From: Arcticimaribacter sp965277835
Lineage (GTDB): Bacteria; Bacteroidota; Bacteroidia; Flavobacteriales; Flavobacteriaceae
Assembly: GCA_965277835.1 (NCBI GenBank)
Contig: OZ255841.1
Location: forward strand, 186,001 to 250,000
Reading direction: 5' to 3'
Length of the DNA: 64,000 nt
The position numbers and the translations under genes were made by a program. Below are positions 43,367 through 51,157 of the stretch, one piece after another (the first letter of the stretch is position 1; the number at the start of each line of letters is the position of its first letter). Under the pieces are notes generated by a model. The model searched no databases. It had not been told where the DNA came from and was given only the letters and a program-made list of their open reading frames with translations.

Positions 43367-44059
43367 TCACTTTAAAACACTAACAGTCATTTTGATGTTG
43401 TGGACAGGGTTTTCTCTTTTGTCAATTGGTTGCGCACATATTTTGTCAACTACATCCATACCTTTTATAACTTTTCCAAAAGGGGTGAAATCTTTATCTA
43501 AATGGTAAGCGCCTCCTTTTTGTTGTACAATAAAAAACTCATAAGGCGAAGCGAGTTTATGAGGATTGTCTCTTTCGCTACTAGGGATAGAAATCACTCC
43601 TCGATTATGGCGATGCCCTTTATTATTATCGTTTGGAAGAAGATATCTGCCAATTTTTCGTCTTTTTAGCCAAGTATCTGGATGATCAGAATTCCCTCCT
43701 TGAATAACAAAGTTAGGGACAACTCTATGAAAAAACGTATTGTTGAAATACCCTAGTTTTGTGAGGTAAATAAAATTTGCTCTATGATAGGGAGTGTCGT
43801 TATATAATTCAATATCAATATCTCCGAACTGAGTAGTAATTCGAACTTTGTTTTCTGTGTTCTGTTTTTGATATTCAAATAAAAATGGAATTGCTTTTTT
43901 TTCGTCTAAAAAAAAGCTTGGCTCTTCTAGTAGTATTTTCTTTTTTACAACTTTTTGTTCTGGTATAGCTTTTTTTGTAACTTTTTTATTTCTTTTAGGA
44001 GGTTCATTGCAACCCAAGAGTAAAAAGATGATTATAATTATAAAGCTAACTTTCTTCAT
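43367..44059 (-). CDS. Cyclophilin-type peptidyl-prolyl isomerase lipoprotein
   Basis: A 230-residue periplasmic prolyl isomerase with a lipobox (LLLGC) and a basic Lys-rich linker (about 20-50). The cyclophilin domain keeps the catalytic arginine in FFHRVVPNFVIQGG, with EFFIVQQKGG and FTPFGKVIKGMDVVDKI. It is a folding helper for exported proteins. Its ATG and that of the Nudix gene, on the other strand, are only 8 bases apart. Confidence 0.94.
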   Translation of the reverse strand: MKKVSFIIIIIFLLLGCNEPPKRNKKVTKKAIPEQKVVKKKILLEEPSFFLDEKKAIPFLFEYQKQNTENKVRITTQFGDIDIELYNDTPYHRANFIYLTKLGYFNNTFFHRVVPNFVIQGGNSDHPDTWLKRRKIGRYLLPNDNNKGHRHNRGVISIPSSERDNPHKLASPYEFFIVQQKGGAYHLDKDFTPFGKVIKGMDVVDKICAQPIDKRENPVHNIKMTVSVLK

Positions 44060-44067
44060 TTAAACGT

Positions 44068-44715
44068 ATGTTTTTTAAAGATTTTGAATTATCCATTTCA
44101 AAAATAAATGATTTTCCACTTCCAGGGGTGGATGCACACAAAAAAATGATTCCAAACTTTAGGGCAAAGGAATTACAAAAAAGGCCTTTGGACAAAGAAG
44201 CTGTACAAAGGGCAGCAGTTTTACTATTGTTTTATCCAGATGAATTAAATCAAACCCGATTTGTGTTAACTGAACGTACAGTTTATCAAGGCACTCATTC
44301 TGGGCAGATTAGTTTCCCTGGAGGGAAAATAGATTTTGGCGACAACTCTTTATGGCAAACGGCTTTACGCGAAGCCAATGAAGAAATTGGAGTAGTCGTA
44401 GATAATATTGAAAATATTGCAGAACTTACGGATATCTATATTCCGCCTAGTAATTTTTTAGTATACCCCTATGTAGGTATTGTTCGACAGCCTCAAACGT
44501 TTGTGAAGGAAGTAAAAGAAGTAGAAAAAATTATTGAAATAAAACTATCGGACTTATTAAATGGTGAAAATGAAACAAAAGGCATGGTAACGACTTCGTA
44601 TGCAAAAAATGTATATGTTCCTATGTACTGTTTTGGAGATGCTCGGGTTTGGGGAGCAACCGCTATTATTCTTTCCGAAATGAAAGAATTGATTTTGATG
44701 ACACTAGAAGAATAA
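44068..44715 (+). CDS. Nudix hydrolase, CoA pyrophosphatase (NudL-like)
   Basis: Cleaves coenzyme A and derivatives to phosphopantetheine and 3',5'-ADP. The UPF0035-like motif LTERTVYQGTHSGQISFPGGK runs into the Nudix box GGKIDFGDNSLWQTALREAN with EEIG, where Asp replaces the first Glu as is common in NudL. The 215-residue length fits. Downstream, an acyltransferase gene follows in the same direction. Confidence 0.92.
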   Translation: MFFKDFELSISKINDFPLPGVDAHKKMIPNFRAKELQKRPLDKEAVQRAAVLLLFYPDELNQTRFVLTERTVYQGTHSGQISFPGGKIDFGDNSLWQTALREANEEIGVVVDNIENIAELTDIYIPPSNFLVYPYVGIVRQPQTFVKEVKEVEKIIEIKLSDLLNGENETKGMVTTSYAKNVYVPMYCFGDARVWGATAIILSEMKELILMTLEE

Positions 44716-44742
44716 TATTATATTTACGTGATTTTTAAATAT

Positions 44743-45540
44743 ATGGGAATATTAAAGCGAAATCCTTTTGGGCATATCCTTTTTTTTAAAAAGATGTTAA
44801 TACGCTGCCTTGGTGTGATGACCCATAGAAGGTATAGAGGATTTAATAAGTTAAAAATTGAAGGCTCCGAGATTATTAAAAACTTGCCCGAACAGAATGT
44901 ACTTTTTGTGTCTAATCATCAAACTTATTTTGCAGATGTAGCTGCTATGTTCCATGTGTTCAATGCTAGCTTAAGCGGACGTATAGATTCTATTAAAAAT
45001 ATAGGCTATCTATGGAACCCAAAATTGAATATTTATTATGTAGCTGCAAAAGAGACTATGAAAGCTGGAATTCTTCCACGCATATTAGCATATGTAGGGT
45101 CAGTTTCTATTGAAAGGACTTGGCGCGAAGGAGGGAAAGATATTAAAAGACAGGTAAAGTTTAGCGATATTTCTAATATAGCAAAAGCACTAGACGATGG
45201 TTGGGTTATTACCTTTCCGCAAGGGACAACAAAACCTTTTAAGCCTATGCGAAAAGGTACAGGGCACGTAATTAAACGATATAAACCTATTGTAGTACCA
45301 ATTGTAATTGACGGATTTAGAAGGTCTTTTGATAAAAAAGGGCTTATGGTTAAAAAGAGAGATATTTTGCAATCTATGGTTATTAAAGAGCCTTTGCAGA
45401 TTGATTATGAGAATGAGTCTATAGAATCGATATTAGACAAAGTTGAATATGCTATAGAGCAACATTCTTCATTCCTTAAAGTATTATCCCCAAAAGAAAT
45501 CGAATTGCAAGAGCAGTTAAACAAAAAAAGAGAATGGTAG
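44743..45540 (+). CDS. plsC: 1-acyl-glycerol-3-phosphate acyltransferase (PlsC-like)
   Basis: A membrane-associated lysophospholipid acyltransferase of about 265 residues. The catalytic NHxxxxD motif is FVSNHQTYFAD. The second motif reads FPQGTTKP instead of FPEGTRS, a Glu-to-Gln change. ERTWREGG and VIKRYKPIVVPIVIDG also fit. A GTG at 44728 could add five residues, but the ATG at 44743 (MGILKRNPFG) matches the family start. Convergent with the membrane-protein gene, 1 base apart. Confidence 0.9.
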   Translation: MGILKRNPFGHILFFKKMLIRCLGVMTHRRYRGFNKLKIEGSEIIKNLPEQNVLFVSNHQTYFADVAAMFHVFNASLSGRIDSIKNIGYLWNPKLNIYYVAAKETMKAGILPRILAYVGSVSIERTWREGGKDIKRQVKFSDISNIAKALDDGWVITFPQGTTKPFKPMRKGTGHVIKRYKPIVVPIVIDGFRRSFDKKGLMVKKRDILQSMVIKEPLQIDYENESIESILDKVEYAIEQHSSFLKVLSPKEIELQEQLNKKREW

Positions 45541-45541
45541 T

Positions 45542-46174
45542 TTAATCGTCTATTTTTTGTAACTCTTTAATGTTGTTTTTTAATCTAAAAAAGTATCTCC
45601 CATAGATTAAATAGTAAAAGCCAATTAGTATAGTAAAAACTAATATAGTTACCCCCGAAATTACAATTACCATTTTGAGAACGGAATAATGCTCTACATT
45701 TCGTTGTTTTAATATATTGATAAAATTTTCATCATATTGAAATGCGTTTATAAGTACAATTATGAAAAAAATGGCGAAAATACCAAGGTTATAAATGACA
45801 TACTTATTGACGGATTTTCGAGCGGAAATAATTGTGTTTATGAGACTTGAAATAGAATCTGAAGTTTTTATATTCTTATAATTCTTATAAAACTTTATCA
45901 TAAAGTATAGTAGTATAAAATAGCCAAGACAGCTCACAAGTATCGAAAGCCAAAATAAATGTATAGATTTATAATACTCGAAACTATCGAAGTAGTCTGG
46001 TATTATAAGGGGTAAAAGTAAATATGCAAAAAACTCAAAGCAACTAAATATGAAAATCCACTTTATAGATGAAATAGATTTTTTTTGAGTTAGCTTGTAG
46101 AGTTCTTCTTTCGAAAGAGGTTGTTCGAATTTTTGACTATTCCACTGTTTTTTTAATGTACTTAGTTTATCCAT
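45542..46174 (-). CDS. Membrane protein co-encoded with an ECF sigma factor
   Basis: A 210-residue protein with a soluble N-terminal segment of about 38 residues (LSTLKKQWNSQKFEQPLSKEEL) and four predicted helices (about 40-60, 73-93, 124-145 and 165-190). It overlaps the upstream sigma gene by 8 bases, the position an anti-sigma factor usually has, but it has no recognisable zinc-binding or RskA domain. I infer that it is a membrane regulator of that sigma factor; family not recognised. Confidence 0.8.
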   Translation of the reverse strand: MDKLSTLKKQWNSQKFEQPLSKEELYKLTQKKSISSIKWIFIFSCFEFFAYLLLPLIIPDYFDSFEYYKSIHLFWLSILVSCLGYFILLYFMIKFYKNYKNIKTSDSISSLINTIISARKSVNKYVIYNLGIFAIFFIIVLINAFQYDENFINILKQRNVEHYSVLKMVIVISGVTILVFTILIGFYYLIYGRYFFRLKNNIKELQKIDD

Positions 46175-46670
46175 GACTTTCTTCCTCCAGCAATGATTTT
46201 AATTTTTTCTTTATACGACTAATCTTAACCCGTGCGTTAACTTCGTTAATTCCTAAAGTTTCGGCTATTTCTAAATATTTTTTATCTTCTAAATAGAGTA
46301 AAATTAATGCTTTTTCAATTTGCGAAAACAGTTCAATTTTTGAATAGAGCCAAGCAACCTGATTGTCTTTTGTAGAATCGTATTCTTCGTTTTCTTTTAA
46401 TTCATAAATTTTGGAATATTCTTCTATGGGGACGTTTTTTTTGCTTTTTCTATAGAGGGTTATAGCCGTATTTAAACCCACTCGATACATCCAAGTTGTG
46501 AATTTAGATTTGCCTTTAAACGCCGGATATGATTTCCAGAGCTGTACGCTAATTTCTTGAAAAAGATCTTTTTGACTATCACTATCATAGGCATAAATAC
46601 GGCAAATTTTGTGAACTATATTTTGATGTTTTTCTAAAAGCTCCAAAAAATCATGCTCACTTAATTGCAT
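46167..46670 (-). CDS. ECF RNA polymerase sigma factor
   Basis: A 167-residue sigma factor. Region 2 has HKICRIYAYDSDSQKDLFQEISVQLW and KFTTWMYRVGLNTAITLYRK; region 4 has KKYLEIAETLGINEVNARVKISRIKKKL. It differs from the FecI-like factor at 31.4 kb and has no FecR nearby. Its stop overlaps the start of a four-helix membrane protein that may control it. Targets unknown. Confidence 0.93.
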   Translation of the reverse strand: MQLSEHDFLELLEKHQNIVHKICRIYAYDSDSQKDLFQEISVQLWKSYPAFKGKSKFTTWMYRVGLNTAITLYRKSKKNVPIEEYSKIYELKENEEYDSTKDNQVAWLYSKIELFSQIEKALILLYLEDKKYLEIAETLGINEVNARVKISRIKKKLKSLLEEESHG

Positions 46671-46705
46671 TTACATACACCCTAATTGATTAAAAAAAAT
46701 AGTAT

Positions 46706-47449
46706 TTACTCGCTAATTATTCCTCCACAACTAACTCGAGCACCTGCTGCACCCGAAGGTTGGGACGTAAAATCATCGGCGCCTTGATGAACAATAATAG
46801 CTTTTCCCATTAGGTCTTTGTTCATATCTCCGCAGCCTAAACACCATTGGTTTGTACTAAAACTAATAGTTCCATGTCCTTGGCTATCTGCAGTGAAATT
46901 TCCAATATCTCCTTTATGGTACCCTGCTTCGTCACCCCAAGCACCATGTGGTTGAAAAGTAGGATTCCAGTGTCCGCCACTTGATTTTCCATCTTCAGAA
47001 CTACAATCAGCTTTTTCATGAATATGAATAGCATGTGTACCTTCATCTAGCCCATGGATATGAGCTTCTAGTGTTACCTGGTTATCTTCTTCTGTGAGTG
47101 TTACCATGCCGCTTGCAGAACTACCACTTTTAGAGCTTAGAGATAACTTTAATTTTTTCTTTATTTTCTGATGTGATTTGTGAGATTTATTATGAAGTAC
47201 TTTGTTTTTATGTGCTTCAATTTCGGCTTTGACCTTGCCTGGGGCTCCTTCTATTATTTGTACATCTTCTACATCTTTACCATTTTTTTTCGTAGTCGTA
47301 GTAATTGTAGCACGCATAAGTGTATCGTTAACGCTTTTCATTTCAATAGCAACTTCTGCATGGTTTTTCTTTTTCTTTTGATTTTGATCGCAAGACATAA
47401 ATATGACGGTTAAAAAGATAGATAAGATTAAGGTTGATTTTGTTTTCAT
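46706..47449 (-). CDS. sodC: Cu/Zn superoxide dismutase lipoprotein
   Basis: A 247-residue periplasmic enzyme converting superoxide to peroxide. The signal ends in the lipobox IFMSC. Residues about 28-100 are an extra N-terminal region with a Lys/His-rich stretch (HKNKVLHNKSHKSHQKIKKK). The SodC domain has the copper/zinc ligands in HAIHIHEKADC, GGHWNP, PHGAWGDEAGYHKGDIGN and AIIVHQGADD, and the disulfide partner near RVSCGG. It lies upstream of, and on the opposite strand from, the oxidoreductase gene. Confidence 0.93.
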   Translation of the reverse strand: MKTKSTLILSIFLTVIFMSCDQNQKKKKNHAEVAIEMKSVNDTLMRATITTTTKKNGKDVEDVQIIEGAPGKVKAEIEAHKNKVLHNKSHKSHQKIKKKLKLSLSSKSGSSASGMVTLTEEDNQVTLEAHIHGLDEGTHAIHIHEKADCSSEDGKSSGGHWNPTFQPHGAWGDEAGYHKGDIGNFTADSQGHGTISFSTNQWCLGCGDMNKDLMGKAIIVHQGADDFTSQPSGAAGARVSCGGIISE

Positions 47450-47623
47450 TTGTTTTTATTTATTCAATAAAGTTAAGTAAAAATTATAATTCGATATTAT
47501 TTTTATTGTGTATCGCAAGAATTATGAATAATATCGGTAATATTGAAAGAAGAATTAGCTGAAAGCATTAATATTAGCACTTCAATATATTTTTTGTAAC
47601 TTTTGAGTTTAAATACATTTATT

Positions 47624-49075
47624 ATGAAACCAAAAACTAATAAGAATAATTCAAGGAGAGATTTTTTAAAGAAAAGTTTAATAGCGTCTTCAATTGTAAT
47701 AATTCCGAGACATGTGCTTGGTGGACAAGGTTTTATCGCTCCAAGCGATCAGCTTAACCTCGCAGGGATTGGGGTTGGAGGAAAAGGAAGAGGCGATATT
47801 ATTAATGCTTCCGTAAATGGGAGAGAGCGTGTTATTGCTCTTTGTGATATAGACCCCAAAGGAGGTCATGGTGTTGTTGATACCATAAAAGATTTTCCGA
47901 AAGCAAATTTTTATACTGATTTTAGAAGGCTTTTAGATGCTGAAAAAGATTTGGACGCGATTACGATATCGACACCAGACCACACGCATGCAATTATTGC
48001 AATGGAAGCTATGGATAGAGGTATTCATGTATATGTTCAAAAACCTTTAACACATAACATAAGAGAAGCTAGGTTGTTGACAGAAAAAGCTCGGGCAAAC
48101 AAAATAGTAAGCCAAATGGGTAATCAAGGCGCATCGAATCCGGCGCAAGTTAAGGTACAAGAATGGATTGATGCTGGTTTAATAGGTAAAGTATCCGAAG
48201 CTAAGGTTTGGACTAATAGACCTGTTTGGCCTCAAGGCATACCTAAGCCAAACCCAGATCCACAGAATAAACCAGATGGAGTAGAGTGGGATCTTTGGTT
48301 AGGGCCAGCTTCTGATACACCATATACTTCTGCGCTACATCCGTTTAACTGGCGAGGTTGGTGGGAGTATGGCACTGGCGCACTTGGCGACATGGGATGC
48401 CATTTAATAGACATACCTTTTAGAGCTTTAGGACTTCAATATCCTACTGCAGTTGAGTGTAGTGTAGGAAGCGTATATACTAAAATGTGGGTGCCAGAAC
48501 ATCTCCCAGAAGGTTGTCCACCATCATCTTCTGTTTCAATAAACTTCGATGCTACCTCTAAGAACGATACGCCTTTGCTTATGACTTGGACAGATGGAGG
48601 AATTAGACCAACGCACCCTGATTTAATACCAGTTAATGAGGATTTGGGAGAACCTGGGAATAATAATGGAGTAATGATGATTGGAGAGCGTGGAATTATT
48701 ACTACAGGAGTTTATGGTAATCGACCAAAACTATATAGAAAGGGAGAGGAAACACTCACCTTTGAACAACCAAAATCTGGGCCTCCAGAGCATGGTCACC
48801 AATATAAATGGATAGACGCAATAAAAGCAGGTTTTAATAGTGATAAACATAAAGAGCTGACGTCATCTTTCGATTATTCGGGACCTTTAACAGAAACTGT
48901 TTTAATGGGTAATATTGCCATTAGAAGTTATTTGTTAAGAAAAGAAAACGGAAGAAATATGGATTATTATGGGCGTAAAAAATTACTTTGGGACGGCAAT
49001 AATATGAGAATAACTAATTTGGAAGACGCCAACCAGTTTGTAACCAGACCATATCGTAAAGGATGGGAGGTATAA
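47624..49075 (+). CDS. Tat-exported Gfo/Idh/MocA-family oxidoreductase
   Basis: A 483-residue NAD(P)-dependent dehydrogenase with a twin-arginine signal (SRRDFLKKSLIASS). The Rossmann motif is AGIGVGGKGRGD. The catalytic-lysine segment reads VQKPLTHNIREA, with Gln for the common Glu of EKP. The substrate-domain block GDMGCHLIDIPF contains the usual active-site histidine. The TTG at 47603 is a less likely start than the ATG here. It is followed by a Tat-exported TIM-barrel isomerase gene 70 bases downstream, a common pair in Bacteroidota and Planctomycetes thought to process sugars; substrate unknown. Confidence 0.9.
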   Translation: MKPKTNKNNSRRDFLKKSLIASSIVIIPRHVLGGQGFIAPSDQLNLAGIGVGGKGRGDIINASVNGRERVIALCDIDPKGGHGVVDTIKDFPKANFYTDFRRLLDAEKDLDAITISTPDHTHAIIAMEAMDRGIHVYVQKPLTHNIREARLLTEKARANKIVSQMGNQGASNPAQVKVQEWIDAGLIGKVSEAKVWTNRPVWPQGIPKPNPDPQNKPDGVEWDLWLGPASDTPYTSALHPFNWRGWWEYGTGALGDMGCHLIDIPFRALGLQYPTAVECSVGSVYTKMWVPEHLPEGCPPSSSVSINFDATSKNDTPLLMTWTDGGIRPTHPDLIPVNEDLGEPGNNNGVMMIGERGIITTGVYGNRPKLYRKGEETLTFEQPKSGPPEHGHQYKWIDAIKAGFNSDKHKELTSSFDYSGPLTETVLMGNIAIRSYLLRKENGRNMDYYGRKKLLWDGNNMRITNLEDANQFVTRPYRKGWEV

Positions 49076-49145
49076 ACTAAATTTTACGTAATTAGTATAA
49101 TTTCAAGAATAGAGCAAAGAACATCTAATTAAATTTTAAAGATAA

Positions 49146-50015
49146 ATGCAAAGACGCGATTTAATGAAAACCTTAGTTGTAGGTTCTTCAGCAGCTTTTT
49201 TAGGTTCTACAGGGTTTTTGAAATTAGAAGCAAATAAAGTTTCTAAACAGCTAAAAGGCAATATTAATCATTCTGTATGTCAGTGGTGTTACCCTGATTT
49301 GAGTTTAGAAGAATTGTGCCAAGTTGCAAAAGAATTTGGACTTATTGGTATTGACCTTATAGGCCCAGAAGGGTGGGATACACTTAAAAAATATGACCTA
49401 ACATCTACAATGTGCAATGGTGCTGAAATTAGTTTAACAGAAGGTTTTAATGACACACAATACCACTCGGTATTAGTTGATAATTATATAAAACACATTA
49501 AGTTAGTCGCAGATGCAGGCTTTACTAATTTGATTTGTTTTAGCGGAAATAAAAGAGGAATGGATGACGAAGTAGGGCTTCGAAATTGTGTTGAAGGGCT
49601 TCAAAAAATACTCCCTTTAGCAGAAAAACTTGGAGTCGTAATTCAAATGGAATTGTTTAACTCTAAAATTAACCACCCTGACTATATGTGCGACAATACG
49701 CCATGGGGTATAGAGCTTTGTAAACGTTTAGATTCTCCAAACTTCAAATTATTATATGATATTTATCATATGCAAATTTCAGAAGGCGATATAATTAGAA
49801 CAATAACAGATAATCATCAATACTTTGGACATTACCATACTGCTGGAGTTCCTGGGCGAAATGAGATTGACGAAACTCAAGAATTGTTTTACCCAGCAAT
49901 TATGAAGGCTATTGTTGCAACAGGATATAAGGGCGTAGTAGCACAAGAATTTATCCCTAAGAATGACAATCCTTTAGATTCTTTGAAAGAGTCTATTTTA
50001 ATCTGCGATGTCTAA
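49146..50015 (+). CDS. Tat-exported sugar-phosphate/hydroxypyruvate isomerase-like TIM barrel
   Basis: A 289-residue AP-endonuclease-2/xylose-isomerase-like barrel. The N-terminus MQRRDLMKTLVVGSSAA is a Tat signal. The barrel has SVCQWCYPDLSLEELCQ, the metal-site glutamate in IQMELFNSK, LLYDIYHMQISEGD, FGHYHTAGVPGRNEID and the final glutamate in VVAQEFIP, which together resemble hydroxypyruvate isomerase (Hyi). Cotranscription with the Gfo/Idh gene is likely. Confidence 0.9.
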   Translation: MQRRDLMKTLVVGSSAAFLGSTGFLKLEANKVSKQLKGNINHSVCQWCYPDLSLEELCQVAKEFGLIGIDLIGPEGWDTLKKYDLTSTMCNGAEISLTEGFNDTQYHSVLVDNYIKHIKLVADAGFTNLICFSGNKRGMDDEVGLRNCVEGLQKILPLAEKLGVVIQMELFNSKINHPDYMCDNTPWGIELCKRLDSPNFKLLYDIYHMQISEGDIIRTITDNHQYFGHYHTAGVPGRNEIDETQELFYPAIMKAIVATGYKGVVAQEFIPKNDNPLDSLKESILICDV

Positions 50016-50083
50016 ACAGTATAACACCATAGTTTGACATATAGCACATATAATTTTATGTATTGTTTTTAAGATTTACTTCC

Positions 50084-50722
50084 ATGAGAAATGTATTAAG
50101 GGATTATAGAGTACTTACTATTTTGTGTTTAATGGTATTGAGCTGTTCTATTAATAGTGGGGAAGAACTGGAAGATTTAATAGTTAAACAAGTAAACGGG
50201 CTTTCTGTTTATTTTGATGAAGAATCACCTTACACAGGGCGCGTAGTTCAATATACAGAGGATGAAAATCAGTTAATTTTAGATTTCAACGTGTTGAATG
50301 GTTATATCGATGGTATCTATAAAGAGTACAATAAGAAAGGGACTCTTAAACGTTCTGCCACATATAATAAAGGAGAATTAAACGGGTTAGAAGAGCAATA
50401 TTATGATAATGGTCAGTTAAAAGAAACTGTTAATTATATTAATGGGAATTATCATGGGAAACGTATGGTATATTGGGATAATGGTACGCTTAAAGAAAAA
50501 TACACTTTTTCTAATGGAACTTTAGAAGGCGATGTTTACTTTTATTTCCCAAACGGGAAATTAAATGAATCTCTAAAGTTTGACGCTCAGGGTAATCGTA
50601 CTGGGGTTTGGGAAAAGTTTTATGCAAATGGGCAACTTAGACAAAGAGTAACTTACAGAGAAGATGAAGTAATAGAAACCTCTCCACTCTATAACTTAGA
50701 CGGAAGTATTAATAAAAATTAG
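50084..50722 (+). CDS. Lipoprotein with YwqK-type (MORN-variant) repeats
   Basis: A 212-residue exported protein with a probable lipobox (LMVLSC). The rest consists of about five short beta-hairpin repeats (GRVVQYTED, GIYKEYNKKGTLKR, GLEEQYYDNGQLKET, GKRMVYWDNGTLKEK, GDVYFYFPNGKLNES, GVWEKFYANGQLRQR) of the toxin-antitoxin YwqK/MORN-variant family. The role of these proteins in Bacteroidota envelopes is not known. A TTG at 50063 could extend the N-terminus, but the ATG at 50084 gives a normal signal peptide. Confidence 0.88.
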   Translation: MRNVLRDYRVLTILCLMVLSCSINSGEELEDLIVKQVNGLSVYFDEESPYTGRVVQYTEDENQLILDFNVLNGYIDGIYKEYNKKGTLKRSATYNKGELNGLEEQYYDNGQLKETVNYINGNYHGKRMVYWDNGTLKEKYTFSNGTLEGDVYFYFPNGKLNESLKFDAQGNRTGVWEKFYANGQLRQRVTYREDEVIETSPLYNLDGSINKN

Positions 50723-50727
50723 AATAC

Positions 50728-51021
50728 TTACCCTATTAGAGATTGTACTTTCATAGCTAATCCCATATCTCCACCTATTTTTATTTTTCCAGTCATTACG
50801 GCTGTCATTGGGTTAAGGCTCCCATTTTTGATATTCATTAGAGTTTCGGCTGTAGCTGAAATAGTACAATCGGCTTCATCATCTTTTTGAGAAATAATAT
50901 TATTGTTTCCAGTTCCATCCACATAAATAATTAAATCTCCAATTTTAAACTTTAACGTTCCACCGATAGCATCGGCTGATTCAGCTTTTTGTCTTAATTG
51001 TTCAAATACTTTGTCGTCCAT
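50728..51021 (-). CDS. SCP2 sterol-binding-domain protein
   Basis: A 97-residue cytoplasmic protein consisting of a single SCP2 lipid-binding fold. The pattern is KFKIGDLIIYVDGTGN, then ADCTISATAETLMNIKNGSLNPMTAVMTGKIKIGGDMGLAMK. Such small SCP2 proteins probably bind a hydrophobic ligand; substrate unknown. It is convergent with the YwqK-like gene (5 bases) and 136 bases downstream of the purL stop on the same strand. Confidence 0.92.
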   Translation of the reverse strand: MDDKVFEQLRQKAESADAIGGTLKFKIGDLIIYVDGTGNNNIISQKDDEADCTISATAETLMNIKNGSLNPMTAVMTGKIKIGGDMGLAMKVQSLIG

Positions 51022-51157
51022 TTAATTGAGTTTATTTAATATTATTAAAGTTTAATCAAAAAGTTTTTTTGTGTTTTAGTGCTTTCTGTCTAGATTTTCA
51101 AATACTACGTTTGACAGGGAAAAAATAGCCATATTTTTATTAAAAACCATAGAAGTT

